A stretch of DNA of 64,000 bases from Romanomermis culicivorax (lineage: Eukaryota; Nematoda; Enoplea; Mermithida; Mermithidae). Under the pieces are notes generated by a model. That model ran no database searches and was not told the DNA's origin. It worked only from the letters and a program-made list of their open reading frames with translations. The translations under genes and the position numbers were made by a program. Where the stretch lies: NCBI GenBank assembly GCA_963922205.1, contig CAWUHX010000367.1, positions 62,001 through 126,000 of the forward strand, given 5' to 3'. Below, one piece after another: positions 35,600-48,095 of this stretch; position 1 is the first letter of the stretch, and each line of letters opens with the position of its first letter.

Positions 35600-38330
35600 G
35601 GACTATATTTCTACACCCCTTGTATCCAGGCTTTTTTAGTCATTTTAGGAGCCTGGGCCACCAAAAGTTTGGGAATGGCTTCGTCTAGGATTCATTTTGG
35701 CTACCAAAATTTTGACCATTTATTTACATTTTAGTTCCCGTGCTTTGTGCGACAGACCTCATTCTATAATTTTTTAGCTTGGTCTATTTACCGTTTTACA
35801 ACAAATCGAAATTTCTGGGAAAAAAATTGAAAAAGGGGAAAAATACGGGAGTTTGACAAGGAAAAAATAAATTTTGTTGCAGTTAAGGTCAAAATTCTCA
35901 AGTTTTCAATTTTTTTGTGACATTATTTTTCATGCAGAGACAAGTTTGAATTCATAATCATAATGGGAGTGATTTTCATAAATTTCAAACTTAATTTTAA
36001 TTTCTTCAAACTCAGGAAAGAATGTAAAATGATATATACATGTTTTCGAGCCTTATGTTTATTGAATAAGTTATCCTTAAATCGATTTTTCCAGCAATTT
36101 AAAGCCGAACAAACATATTTTCGGGATTTTTTGGTGGAAGGAGTTTTCAATCCCAGAGAAATCAACTGATTGTGGTCACTCTACACAAAGATTATCCTCA
36201 GTGTAAACAAATGCATTTCTGTGACAGTGGCGCTAGCACATTATGTTTGTACGAAAAAATGAGTTCGTTTTCTTTGAACTCAAAAATCTCAAGAACGGTA
36301 AGGATTTGAGAAATAAAAAAACATCATTAGATGGGAAATTGATTACACTTCCGTAATATGGTTTGAATTATCAAAACTTACGTTTACATCTCAAGTTATT
36401 CACTTTACACTACAGAAAAAATCAAAATGTGTGATCTCATTTTACACAACATCTAACTGCTTCTACGGGATGGCTCAGGGGTCATTCGATAGCTCTTCAA
36501 AAAGTACTTCATTTACTTTTTTTGAACATTATAACCTAATATTTGTGTTTGAACAGAGTGTCTCAAAATTTTGAGTGATTTCAAAAATATACTTTTTCCG
36601 CCTGTAGCTCCATCAATATTGGTCTCAAAAAAGTCTAATCTAACTTAAAATGTAGATCTCGATGAAATCTTCAATCTGGCATGCACATGTAGGGGAGAAA
36701 ACTGTAAACTACGTTATCGCCGTGGAGTCATATGTCAGAAAATTCATGATTTTTTTCAGCAAGTTTATGTCGGACGTTATATCTCAATTAATTTCGGGCA
36801 TTTTTCGTCAAATAAGCATCATATGAAAGAAAAATGAAAGTTTATTAACCTCGTGAATTTTCATGGCTTTAGCTTTAGTCGTTCGTGAGAGACCTAATTC
36901 GAAAGACAAAAAAATGATAATTTTTCAGCGTTGAAATTTCGAAAAAAGTCCGATAGTTAACGAACAATCGGTAAAACAGAAAAGTACTTAGGCTCATTAG
37001 AGTCCTCGAGAAAAGTTACATCAGAATGGGAAGTCCAATTTTTATTTTGTTGAAATTTACGTTATCGCCAACATATTTATATTGACAAATTTTGACCACA
37101 ATTTTTTTTTGAAAAATTTCGTGGAATATGTTGCATAACTTTGCCAATAGTAAACAATAAAGTCTAAAACTTGTTTCATTGAATCCAGCGTTTAATATTT
37201 TATTCGCCGATTGTAAAATAAAATAATTAATCTTATTTTGATAATCACTTATTCAAGTTTAAAGTTAAGGATGCGGTTTGCCGAGCTTTCGCAGAATGGT
37301 TTTTTTTTCGGATGCGAACATTTTACGAACAAAGGCAATAATCAAAAATTTACTCGGATAGGGCACTCGAAAATTGGATGGGCTCTCCATTGACGTATAG
37401 TACTCCTTTGATTCTACAATACTCAGATTGTAATTCTTAAAATGCGTCCAAGTTTTGAAAATTTTCGGGGCGAAAAATTATTTTTTGACTTTCCTTCCAA
37501 GTTCTATAATGTTGACCTGATCAGACTATGTAAGTGTTAGATATCCATGGAAAACGCTTTTGAAACCTCATAAGATGTGTGCAACATTTTTTGTTCTTCG
37601 ATTGGTGCATCACGAGAAACGCCATCACGATTGGGCGAATTTCTTCATCAGTGCGCCACACACTTAAATTTGTGGTGTTTAGCGTGACCAAACGTGCATA
37701 TTGATTTGTTGCGCGGTGGCGTGGTTCAGAGCCACAGCTGATATGTACCGCAATCGAATCTGTCAGGGCACGGGACTTTTTTTTTAATTTTGAAATTGTT
37801 AAATTTTTTTTATAATTTCATAATCAACCTATAAATTTATCTAATAAGGATTGCAAATTTTTTAATTAATTTCCTATGAAATCTGAGTATTTCCAAAATT
37901 GCCTAAGCAAGCAAAAGAGAGATAAAACAATTTCCCCAGTTGGTACTAATGTCGGAGAGAATTTTTGTTTTGTATTGTTGTTGCTTTCTTGTTTAGCAAC
38001 GTGTTTGGAAAACCGATTTTGTGTACCACAAACGCCCAGGGTCTTATTTTAAGAATAAAGTAGAGGTGAGGTTCACCAGCCGGGAATCTTCATTTTTCGA
38101 TGAAAAACTTTTTGGCTCCTTGCGACTGAGCAATGCATAGCTGCAAATTAAAAGATTGATTATGTACCGTGTAATTAGAAGAAGATTATCGTAGAAAAGC
38201 TCCAATTTTAGTGCTTTTTCGAAAAAAAGCACTAGAAATGAAGGAATTTCCAAAAAATGTCACTGCATGCAAGTAGCCTATTACCTATATTTATGTTTGT
38301 GGGTGAGGCCGTGATCATCCAGTCAAAACG
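35600..38330. other. Intergenic stretch, no gene recognised
   Basis: AT-rich. One unit of the 97-bp repeat described at 56812-57740 lies at about 36121-36215 (ttttttggtggaaggagttttc ... gtggtcact). Otherwise no splice-bounded frame or clear inverted ends. Confidence 0.4.
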
Positions 38331-38332
38331 GA

Positions 38333-39215
38333 CATATTTCAATTTCTGATTCACTCCAAACATAAACCGCCCCTGAAAGACTGGAGGTGTGCTATTAAAT
38401 TTGTTTTTTCTTAAAATGCTTGCAATGAAACCAGCTAGCTATTTCATACATATTCGTACGATTTTCTGAAAAGCCAACAATATTATACAGAACAGAAAAC
38501 TTGTGAATAAATAACTGTTTTTTGAGTGAAAAATGAGGAAGTTTTCATATACATGTGGTAGATTTTGATGTACACTACAATACATAAATTTGATGATACT
38601 TAAAAGACGTGTGGATACTGCACTGCATCTTACGTTTTAGTTAGAATTATGAACTTCTATAATCCAATTGAGATGATCGATGCAGCGGTCGGAGAGTTTT
38701 GACAAAGTAGCCTTACTGGAGATCAAGAAATCAATTCTATACCCTTTAAATCATTAAAAAGGAGTGAAAGAATGGTTGTCATGAAGGAAAATTCATTGAA
38801 TAATCAACAAACCTTCCATAATTTTGGATAAAAGTTTATCTGCAACCTCTAGTACATGCCTGAATTATACATGCCTGAAAAAGAAAATTACTAAGTGGGA
38901 AACACTTACCATGGTTTGGTACATGAATCAATATTATATGATTTCGACTCTAGAATTTCATGGTTAGGATCTTCAGAATCTTAAAAAAAAAATCAAAATT
39001 GGTATGTTACATATACAGCTCAGGTCTGGAAGAATTGACAATGTCTAATTCTTTTACTAAATATGCAATTAATATGTCACAATACCAAATTTATTGAATA
39101 AAAATACAAGAATACACTACTCAGATTTGAAATATCTCTAATGCGACAGTTTACCGACGGTATGTCTTTCAGGGGCGATTTATGTTTGGAGTGGATCAGA
39201 AATTGAGATATTCCT
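38333..39215. mobile_element. Fold-back element, about 885 bp
   Basis: tcaatttctgattcactccaaacataaaccgcccctgaaag (38342 on) is inverted at about 39167-39212 as ctttcaggggcgatttatgtttggagtggatcagaaattga. Arms are about 45 bp. No coding frame inside. Confidence 0.65.
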
Positions 39216-39819
39216 TATGTTCATGAAACTCTTGATGTGTAATTTTACACCATCAGTTCATGGATAAACTTTGAAGTATTCAGCTGAGTAATGGGTTAAA
39301 CAAAGAAAAATTGTTCTCATGTTAATCTTTGGAGTTAATATAATCCAGAAAACTGAGCTGATAGACTTGTGACTACAAAAAAGATCAATCTTTTGCCTTT
39401 CTTGAATTGAATAAGAAAATGATTGCTTTTTTTACTTCTTTTTCAAACTCGTGAGGAAAATAGAATAATGCTGTGCAATTGAAATTCCGGACAAATTTGA
39501 TGGAATTTTTTACAGTTACAACCGTAATTATTTTGTATTTGAAAATGTTTAAACAATCAATTCTTAGCTTCTTAGAACGTTGAAATGCAGATTTTTCCGG
39601 CGCAAGAAATTTTTTTATTCATATACATTTTAAAAAAATGTCAGTATAAACAGTTTTTTGGGCGGGTGGTTTGCACTGATAAGCGAATGAAAAAAAGTAG
39701 TTCGAACTGGAGATATTCAAACTTCAAAATGTTAGTATACTAACATGAAGTGTGAAATTATCAAAGTGAGTTTTTGAATTTATTCCTTTGGTTTATTCCG
39801 GTTTTTATTCCGGTCCCTA

Positions 39820-40034
39820 TAATTTGCTCTTTATAAAATGCTTGAAAACTGATGAATGACTGAAAATAGGTATGGGGCCTCACAGTCCTTTCACACGAAG
39901 CTTTCACTGTAGGATATTTTACTCACAAATTTCCCAAACCTATGTAACATATGGTTTAGAAGGAAATGGTAAAAATACGCAAGAGTACTCGCTACCACTT
40001 TAACATATCCAAGCATTTCAAGAAAAACAGATTA
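39820..40034. mobile_element. TA MITE, degenerate copy, 215 bp
   Basis: Flanked by TA; right end catttcaagaaaaacagatta is typical of the family, left end (taatttgctctttataaaat) is degenerate. Confidence 0.6.
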
Positions 40035-40130
40035 TAGCTTGATGATTATAAGATGCTCATCTATGGTAAACAATGAAACGAAAAAGGCGTCTAGGAGGAA
40101 GTTACTCAGGATATTTTGCTCTTGGAGGCA

Positions 40131-40235
40131 TGAAGTCTCCACTACTACTTCCACTACTACCACTTCTACTGCTGCTGTTACGACTACTATTACTACTACC
40201 ATCATTATTATTATTACAACTGTTACCACCGACTA
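40131..40235 (+). repeat. (ACT)n/(ATT)n microsatellite
   Basis: Interrupted ACT/ATT trinucleotide run. It gives artificial open frames in several phases (poly-Thr, poly-Leu, poly-Val) and is not a gene. Confidence 0.9.
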
Positions 40236-40499
40236 CGCAGTATTACGCTACTTCTATTTTCCTTGTTGACATTTTTGGGCTTGGACAACTTCCTGTTCTC
40301 GGGGTTGCTAAATTTTTTACGACGCCTCGTTCATAATTTATCGCCTTTTAAACTTCGTTAAAAACGATAGCGAATGCACACTTTTTCTATTGATGTGTCA
40401 TTGGTGAAATATGTAGAAATGCAGCTTTATCGAACTTGTTTTGATGAGCGACATTTTCAAACCGAAAATCGCCAAAAAACATGAAAATTCCAAACTTTG

Positions 40500-40960
40500 G
40501 AGTAACTGTAGCGATGCGAATTTTGATTTTTATGCGGAATGACTGCTGTCACGATACTCAGCATATAAAACTACTCAAAATATCTCTTTTTCAGATATTA
40601 TTAATTTTCAACTTATCATAGGTCAATGGAGCAGAAGGTAGAATCTCTCAGAAATCGTGTCTTAAATATGTAAATTGAATGTGGTTCATTGCCAAAACCT
40701 CAATCATCATACGCGTTGTTAGCATTTCAGTCATTGATGGACTATTTGAGATCACGTTCTTCACCCTCTTTAGCGTGGTCTGTTTAATTTGAAATGTTTT
40801 TAGACAGGATTTCTGAGAAGTTCTACCTTACCTATGATAATTTGAAAATTAATCATATCTCAAAATGATATATCCTGGGTAGTTTTCTGCACTGATTTTA
40901 TGGTATCATTCGTTTTGCTTGAAAACGAATATTCACACCAGTACAGTATGCCAAAATTTG
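40500..40960. mobile_element. Fold-back element; related single arm at 63360-63530
   Basis: The left arm (tactcaaaatatctc...attattaattttcaa...tctcagaaatcgtgtctt) is inverted in the right arm (aggatttctgagaag...gaaaattaatcatatctcaaaa). The left arm also occurs at 63440-63530. Non-coding. Confidence 0.6.
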
Positions 40961-41689
40961 AAAATTGTATTTTTTGTCATTTTTCAGTGGTCTTGCTAGC
41001 CAAGCCATATTTCAGGACGGATTGATCTCATTCGATAAATAAATATTCGTTTTACACAAGAGAGAATAAGCTGTTTTGTGATATAGTATTACTGTATATT
41101 TTTGCACCTTTTAAGAGAGTTTTAAAGCGTCAAAAAATGAGCCGTCAAAATTGGGAAACATTTGTTTATGGATCTTTTCCATCAGATGCCGCAGAATTTT
41201 ATTTTCCAATTTTATAGCTAATGCATTCTTACTGTATTGATAAAATTTTCATCAAAATTTTTTTACGTTTTGGGAAGCTGTCCTGCTCTGAAGAAGGCAT
41301 ACAAACGAACATTTTACACTCTGCAAAAAAGTTTAAAGTGTCTCAAATGGAAAGCAAAAAAAGAGAAACCCTGTTTATGGGCCTTCTGGAGCATCTTCAA
41401 TAACGATGACAATTAATTTTTATCTATTATTTCTATTTTTTTATTTCTATTTTTTTATTTTATTTATATATCTTTAGTTCATGTAGCTGCGAAAGTAATG
41501 GCTCATCAACCGCACACCGTTTTGGCAGCTGCAGAGATTTTCATACACTGCTCTGTCATTCAAATATATTCTTGAATCTGGATTTACAATTAATAAAGTT
41601 ATGGGAACACGGTTCGCTTCTTTACCCAACGCATAGTAAGAAAAAATGTGGCCAGAGGTTCTGATAAATTTTCGTTGATCTAGGTTTGA

Positions 41690-41925
41690 TGGTTTCTGAA
41701 CGAAGTGCTTCAAATGAAAAATCGGAAACTTCGAAATTTTTCATTAAATTTCTGAAATTGAGTGATTGTTTGTAATCTATTTACAGAAAAACGGCGAGAG
41801 TAACTCGAATACTCTTTGCTTTATTGGAAAGGCACTGCAATCTACTACCATCTGCTCTAATTTCGTCTGGCTAACATCTCGTGATGTGAAACAGGGTGCC
41901 TTTAGATGTAGAGCACCTTCGCCCA
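41690..41925 (+). repeat. Dispersed repeat, second copy at 62410-62620
   Basis: Collinear with 62410-62620: gcttcaaatg, ttggaaaggcact, acaatc-type and cagggtgcctttag strings. Non-coding; near the assembly gap. Confidence 0.55.
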
Positions 41926-42061
41926 GTTTATAAAATATCAGACAGCCGACATTTGTTACGTAACATTAAACGCCCAGCTTCGATTTTTTCTGGCCAAATT
42001 ACTGACGAGAGAAATTTTTGTTGCATCTCTTCTGAGGCAACAACCATCGTAAATTAATCGA

Positions 42062-42161
42062 NNNNNNNNNNNNNNNNNNNNNNNNNNNNNNNNNNNNNNN
42101 NNNNNNNNNNNNNNNNNNNNNNNNNNNNNNNNNNNNNNNNNNNNNNNNNNNNNNNNNNNNN
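42062..42161. other. Assembly gap, 100 N
   Basis: Exactly 100 N: a scaffolding gap of unknown true size. Frames crossing it are artefacts. Confidence 0.99.
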
Positions 42162-42841
42162 GATCTTCATTAAATATAAAGATAGGTATCTTACATGTGC
42201 ATGGTACCAGTTTCAGGCGGGGATAAATCCCAAAATCGTTGGGTAGCAAATTTTTTTCCCAGTTTTTTTAAAAGTAGAGTTTATTTAGGATACCAACATG
42301 ATGTTCAGCTACTTCTACTGACTGGCACTTTTAATGTTCAGTGTGAATATCGATTTGTCAATAATGGAGCAAAGAAATGTTGTTGCAAAGAAACCACTCA
42401 TACATGCAGACAGGGTATGGATTTACACTACCCTAAAAAATTTTGCAGAAGTTTACTATAGGCCACAAATTTGGCAAAAATTTACTATAGGCCAAAAATT
42501 TGGCAAGGTAAAATGCAACAAACATTGTGAAAAGATTAAATTACAAAAAAGATCAATTTAAAACACAATTTATGATTAATGTTAGCAAACAACTTTGTTG
42601 AGTAATTGAAATGAAAGGAATTAAAAGATTTTATTACCTGTCGAAAAGAGCGCAAAATTACAATACAAAATATAATTAGTCGAGAACGGCGAAATAATGA
42701 ATAAATGTGAAAGATAAATTTTAGAAGATTTGAACGACTAAATTAGCGATCAAAAATAGGGATATGAGATCGAGAGTATTCGCTACAGTAAACAATTTAC
42801 TGACAAGTAATGGGAAGCGCAGGTTACATTTCTGTAATAGG

Positions 42842-43480
42842 CTAACGCGCTCCCCCAAGATAATCTGAGAAATCAATTTTGACAATTTTCATTTTGAATG
42901 TGTGTGAATTGGAAGAAGAGGAAAATTGGAAGAAGTCACCCTTTTTGTATACTGGGATTGCATTAGCAGTTTTCCACATAGATGGTAATGCTCCAGTTCT
43001 GAAGGAAACCTCGAAGATACAAGAAAGTGGATCAGCCAAACAGTTGGATAGTTTTTTCAAGAAATAGGCACATAACCCATCAGGACCCAAGGTGAGGGAA
43101 GGATTTAGTTTGCGGAGAGCAGTACGAACGAGCTCAACAGAGAATGATACATTGGAGATTTCAGACATATAGTTCTTTTGGGGAAATGTGGCATGGAACC
43201 ATCATCACTGCTGATGACTGATGTGAGATAATCATTGAAAAGTTCCGCGATCTTCATCAGGAATAATTGTGTTGCCTATGCGAATTGGGGGAATAGTTCT
43301 AATTGATTTGATTTTGGAATTCACAAATTTATAAATTTATATTTGGAATTCACAAATTATAACGTGTTGGGCAATAATGGGCTTCAAAACGTCAACAAAG
43401 CCACAATACATGTCATCTGCATTTTTACATGTAGAATTATTGATACAAAAGGCAATAAAATCTCATTTTAATGTAAAGAA
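42842..43480 (-). pseudogene. LINE reverse transcriptase fragment (jockey/CR1-like)
   Basis: 43168-42842 encodes the first part of a non-LTR reverse transcriptase: LRKLNPSLTLGPDGLCAYFL, then PLSCIFEVSFRTGALPSMWK and ANAIPVYKKGD. Upstream to about 43480, broken frames (DDMYCGFVDVLKPIIA, TIIPDEDRG) resemble the linker before the RT domain. The catalytic FADD part is missing, so this is a truncated, frameshifted relic. Confidence 0.8.
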
Positions 43481-43544
43481 TAACTATATACCTGATTTCT
43501 AAAAAAAATTACTGAAGAATAAATTCTGGTCATTTTCTATACCC

Positions 43545-43700
43545 TAAAACCCCTGACTGTGTGCATGTATGCGACCACTGATTGTACAGCTGAAGACTGG
43601 TTGGACAAAATTGACTGAAAGTAAATCCCTGACCTAAGGCCCAGCCCGGGGAATAATCCCCGGGCTCTGGCTCTCCCCCCCCCCCCCTATGCGCATGTAT
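43545..43700. repeat. Small C-rich repeat with gcatgtatg ends
   Basis: gtgtgcatgtatgcgacc at the left and ctatgcgcatgtatg at the right, with a run of about 14 C and the palindrome cccggggaataatccccggg. The ends recall the 6189-6611 MITE family. Confidence 0.4.
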
Positions 43701-43799
43701 GAAAGATATAATATTCAAGATTGCCAATTAAACATGAAATTTATAAGTTTAAGATGACCAAAACTATTAAAGACATACCTGTAATGCGAGGAGTTGGGG

Positions 43800-44335
43800 A
43801 CCCTCCCCCAACCTTGTCGGACCTCTTACAGGGACAGGCATGATTAAAGATTAAATGTTAAGTGAAGCTAGACATGCTAAAAGCATTGGCTGAGCTTGGT
43901 AATAAATAATAATGATTAACATACCTGTAATTGGGGGGATCAACCCTATACCCAACACCCCTCCCAAACTCGGAAAAATTGGGAAAAAAAAGTGGCTTTT
44001 TGGGGAAATTTTCGAAATTTTTTCGATTTTTTGGCGGTTTTTCGACCTCCCTTCCCAAAATTTTGGAAATGCTGGGACCCCCCCCCACCCCAAAATTTTG
44101 GGTTTCCCTCCCCCCAACAGGTCGGACCTCTTACAGGTATGATCATTAAAGTTATAAACGGCGGCGGGAAGCGCCGGAAAATTTTGAGATTTGAACCTCC
44201 TAAAATGCAACAAAATGCATCTTTCCAATATGAAGACCCCAAATTTTTTCTTCCACATTTGTGGAAAGACCTCAAAAATTTTTTCTACATTCCAGATTTT
44301 TTTTCCACATCATAGTGCAAATGTGGAAAAAAGTG
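43800..44335 (-). mobile_element. Truncated TTCCAC-word element carrying a nested C-rich MITE
   Basis: Minus-strand partial copy of the 1033 bp family: cattaaagttataaacggc, the gcgccgg hairpin half, cctcaaaaattttttctacattcc, ccacatcatagtgcaaatgtgg. The nested MITE occupies 43920-44141. Confidence 0.7.
43920..44141. mobile_element. C-rich hAT-like MITE, 222 bp
   Basis: Ends catacctgtaattgggggg and gacctcttacaggtatg. Flanks ATGATTAA (43912-43919) and ATCATTAA (44142-44149): an 8-bp duplication with one mismatch. Relative of 47877-48095. Confidence 0.75.
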
Positions 44336-45799
44336 TGTCGCAGAGCCGCTCTTCAAGAGAACGCACTCTCCGGAGCGTCTCTCGGTCACAGAAAATTTTG
44401 TGGAATCAATTTCCTCTCTTTCGCCTCTCCGAGAGCCAAGACCACCGCTTTTTTCCTCAAATAGGATCTTTTGAGGAAAAAAATTTGGAAATAAGGAAAA
44501 AAATTTTGGGTATGATTCTCATTGTGGAAAAAAATTTGGGGAATTCAAAATCGAAAAGATGCGTTTTGGTGCACTTTAAAAAATCAAAATCTTAAAATTA
44601 TTCGGCGCTTCGCGCCGGTCAGGGGTATAATAATCATTATTTTCTATAAGGCGCGGACGTTAGCATATCTACTTCCACTTACTAGTTAATTATCAACAGT
44701 TTCTATCAATCGAGTTAGCTCATCTCATTTTCTAATCGTTAACGGTCAGTATTTCGCTGAAAAAAACAATTTTTCATCAATTCTCTCTATTTTTTCTCTC
44801 GACGCCAAAAAATTTATGGGGGAATTCCCCCATAAATTTTTTAGAATAAAATTTTCAGCAACATTATTGTACTTACACATCACAATTTCCAAATAAAATT
44901 ATTGTATTTACATACTTTTCGTCAAACATAGAATTGAGCCACTAATCCAAGCACCTATAAACTAACTGAAAATAAGTCGTCTTTACTGCAAAAATTAATT
45001 TATTTTTATCCAGTAAATTCAAAAATTTTTTGGAAAATTCCCCCCTTTTTTGAAAATCTTGGATACGGGTATGCTCGACGCTTGGAATTTTTATAACATT
45101 TTTAACATGAACTTTTGGGTTTATTGAAAATGGAAATTGAAGACATCATTCTAGACTGTGATTTTAGAACTTCTATTCACGAAAATATCCGTTGGAGAGA
45201 TTTATTTTATAGCGTTTTAGAATACAAAAACTGAAAAATTTTTCCGGGGCTTCGCGCCGGAATGGGGAACAAATCATACTTCATCAGTCGGATTTTAATT
45301 TATTTCCCAGCGTGAATTTTCTCAATTTTTTCCTAATTTTTGCAGGTTTCTGCATCCAAAAGCATCAAAATGCTTGGGTATGCTCTTAGAATGCATAAAA
45401 AAGCACCCGTAGCACTGTTTTTTTCTGCACAGTGCAGACTTTTTAGGTTTCGTGCAGAATTTTTTGGTGATTTCTGCACCGGTGCCGAATTTTTTGAGTC
45501 GTGTGTTTGATCACATTGGATATCGAAAAGATGCATTTTGGTGCATTTTAGAAGGTCATAATCTCAAAAATTTTCGGCGCTTCGCGCCGGTTATAACTTA
45601 AATGAGCATTATTATTTATTTTCGAGCTCAAGTGCAGCTTCTAGCATGTCTACCTTCACATATCATTTAATCTTTAATAGTTTTCATTATCTTGAACGTA
45701 TTATCTCATGTTTTAATTGGTAATCTTCAATATTTTATCTTGATATTTAATAAAGATTCACATTTTTTCCCTGACACATTTTTTTGAGAAAGATCAATA

Positions 45800-47046
45800 A
45801 GGTTTCCCATTCTAAGCTCCTTCTCAAACTTTCTAAATATGGTCTCTCTGGTCCCCTTTTAAGCTGGATATCAAATTTTCTTAAATATAGATTTCAAAGG
45901 GTCAAAATTGGAAACTCCCTATCATCTCAGCTCAAAGTGTCTAGTGGTGTGTCCCAAGGTAGTGTATTAGGTCCAAGTTTGTTTCTTTTGTACATAAATG
46001 ACATTATTGACAATATCAAAAGTAAAATTTTTCTTTTTACAGATGATCTAAAAATTTTCAATGTATCAACAAATTTTATGATTCTTCAACAAGACCTTGA
46101 TACTCTTTCAAATTGGTCTACTGCTTGGCAATTACCTATATGTACTACAAAGAGTTATGTCTTGTATTTAGGTGCAAAAAACCCATCGTGTCAATATACA
46201 CTTTGTTACCAACATCTCCCATCAAACGCAAGTTATGTTAAAGATTTGGGAATTCTTATATCTCCTAATATGAAGTTTAAAGAACACTATAGATACATAG
46301 TGAAAAATGCCTATAATAGGTCTACTTTAATTTTCAAGTCTTTCGTCTCCCGTGAGAAAAATACTCTAGCAAAGGCTTTCGTTACTTATGTACGTCCAAT
46401 ATTAGAATACTGTAGTTCAGTATGAAATCCACATTTTTTAGCAGACATAAGCTACATCGAAAATGTTCAACGTAGATTTACCAGAAAGATTTTTGGTCAT
46501 AAATCAGGTTTGTCCTATGAAGACAGACTTCAAAGGCTAGGTCTACGCAAGCTTGATATTCGTAGATTAGAGTCTGGCCTCTCTACCATGTATAACATAA
46601 TCCACAAAAAAAACAATTCTAAATCCTGATGACTTTTTCTGTATAAACAACAACAATACGCGTCTTAATCATGATCTAAGATTGACAATAAAGTCAGTTC
46701 ATACTACTGCTTGCCAGTTTGATTTTTTTAACCGTTATATTAATGTCTGGAACTCTTTATCCTTTGATATCGTTAATTCTCCCAGTTTGCACACTTTCAA
46801 AGAAAAAATTAAACTTCTAAACTTTGATAATCGAATTGGGGGGTGCATGTAACTTGTTACTTTTCAAGTAACCTTTGCACCCTATTGCTGCATGATTTTT
46901 CTATTTCTTAAAATATTTACATTTCTTGCGAGTCGATTTACTAATCTTATTCTTTATATGACATTATATTATGTATTTCACTTTGCATTTTTCTTTCATT
47001 TTGTTTTGTGTGACAGCAATAAATATTTTTCATTTCATTTCATTTC
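45800..47046 (+). pseudogene. 5'-truncated LINE, reverse transcriptase C-terminal half
   Basis: 45800-46425 encodes HSKLLLKLSKYGLSGPLLSW, VSQGSVLGPSLFLLYINDI and the catalytic FTDDLKIF (usually FADD). Then come the thumb region and SFVSREKNTLAKAFVTYVRP. A TGA at 46423-46425 replaces the expected Trp codon before NPHF. The frame resumes (YIENVQRRFTRKIFGHKSGL), then slips in an A-run near 46605-46630 and continues to RIGGCM. The 3' end is a TTTCA microsatellite, as in CR1/jockey-type LINEs. Both lesions make it inactive. It interrupts the level-2 element. Confidence 0.85.
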
Positions 47047-47687
47047 AAGGTAAAGTGGGGGGGTCATTCCGTGTCAACTGATCAAGGGGTCCCCGCTCGA
47101 CCATCTTAGATTCTGCCGAAATTTTTTGTGAATGACCCCACATGTTCCAAACGAACATTCCCGAAATATTAGCCTCTGATGTGCTATATTCGTGGAGCTA
47201 GGGTCACCTGATTCACCCCATACCCAAAACTGTTCAATACGCATGTGAGATTTCATCGATTTTGAATCTTTATAATTTTGTGGCCTTTTTTCCAAAACAG
47301 CTATAAATTCGTTTTCTTATAGTTTCGAACATTCTCTTTCCAATTAAATCAATCACACATTTGACATCCAGCACCCAAGAAGTGTAAAGTGTTTTAAAAA
47401 TGACAAAATATTTGTGCACTCTAAAAGAGTGTAAACCTTGCATGCTGAAAAATAAAGCTGTGAACCTGTAACTTCACTTGTTTGATCTATTGGGGACCTT
47501 GTTCAAACCAAATTAGTTTCGACTCGTTAACTTCGATCCTTGGTTTACAATTTGAGAACACCTGCTGTGAACCCTTGCTGTGAGGTTGTCTAAACAGTAA
47601 AAATGACCTGCTGATCTCAAGTAGTTATCAAATGCCATACTCTGATCAAAGTCGCCCCTGATCAAAGTCACCCCATTTTACCTTACT
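47047..47687. mobile_element. GGTAAAATGGGG-type MITE, about 640 bp
   Basis: Left end aggtaaagtgggggggtca and right end gtcaccccattttacctta are inverted. The right end repeats ctgatcaaagtc. It abuts the LINE tail exactly, so the two arrived at adjoining points or one inserted at the end of the other. No ORF of note. Confidence 0.6.
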
Positions 47688-47876
47688 GCTTTTAAAATTT
47701 TTCAAATACAAATTCTAGAAATTGCGACTTCTAAACACAAAACTCGAATCTAATTCTTGAAATAAATGTTTGGAAAATTGATTTTCCAGCGTCGCAGAAA
47801 ACCTTTTTTGGGCTCTTACTTGTCATCATAGAGGACTTGACCGTCGATTTCTCATGTAATTCAAAGTCATTATGCT

Positions 47877-48095
47877 CATACCTGTACTTGGGGGGGGGAC
47901 CCCCACAACTTAGCCAACCATATACCCAACATCACCCAACCCCCGTCCCCCCAGTTTGGAAAAAATTAAAAAAATTTGCAAAAAATTGTGTTTTTGGCCT
48001 TTTTTGGGAAAAATTTCGACTTTCTTCGACCCCCTCCCCCCAAATTTCGGATTTACTCCCCCCCCCCCCAACTGGTCGGAGGTCTTACAGGTACG
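47877..48095. mobile_element. C-rich hAT-like MITE, 219 bp, with perfect 8-bp duplication
   Basis: ATTATGCT flanks both ends (47869-47876 and 48096-48103). The empty site is preserved at 15890 in the related 1033 bp element (aattatgctcttgg). Ends catacctgtac and acaggtacg. Non-coding. Confidence 0.85.

Noticed and set aside
40032..40336. Poly-Val, poly-Thr and poly-Leu frames
   Set aside because: Produced by the ACT/ATT microsatellite in every phase.
41956..42249. 97-codon frame spanning the N run
   Set aside because: Crosses the assembly gap, so the reading is an artefact.
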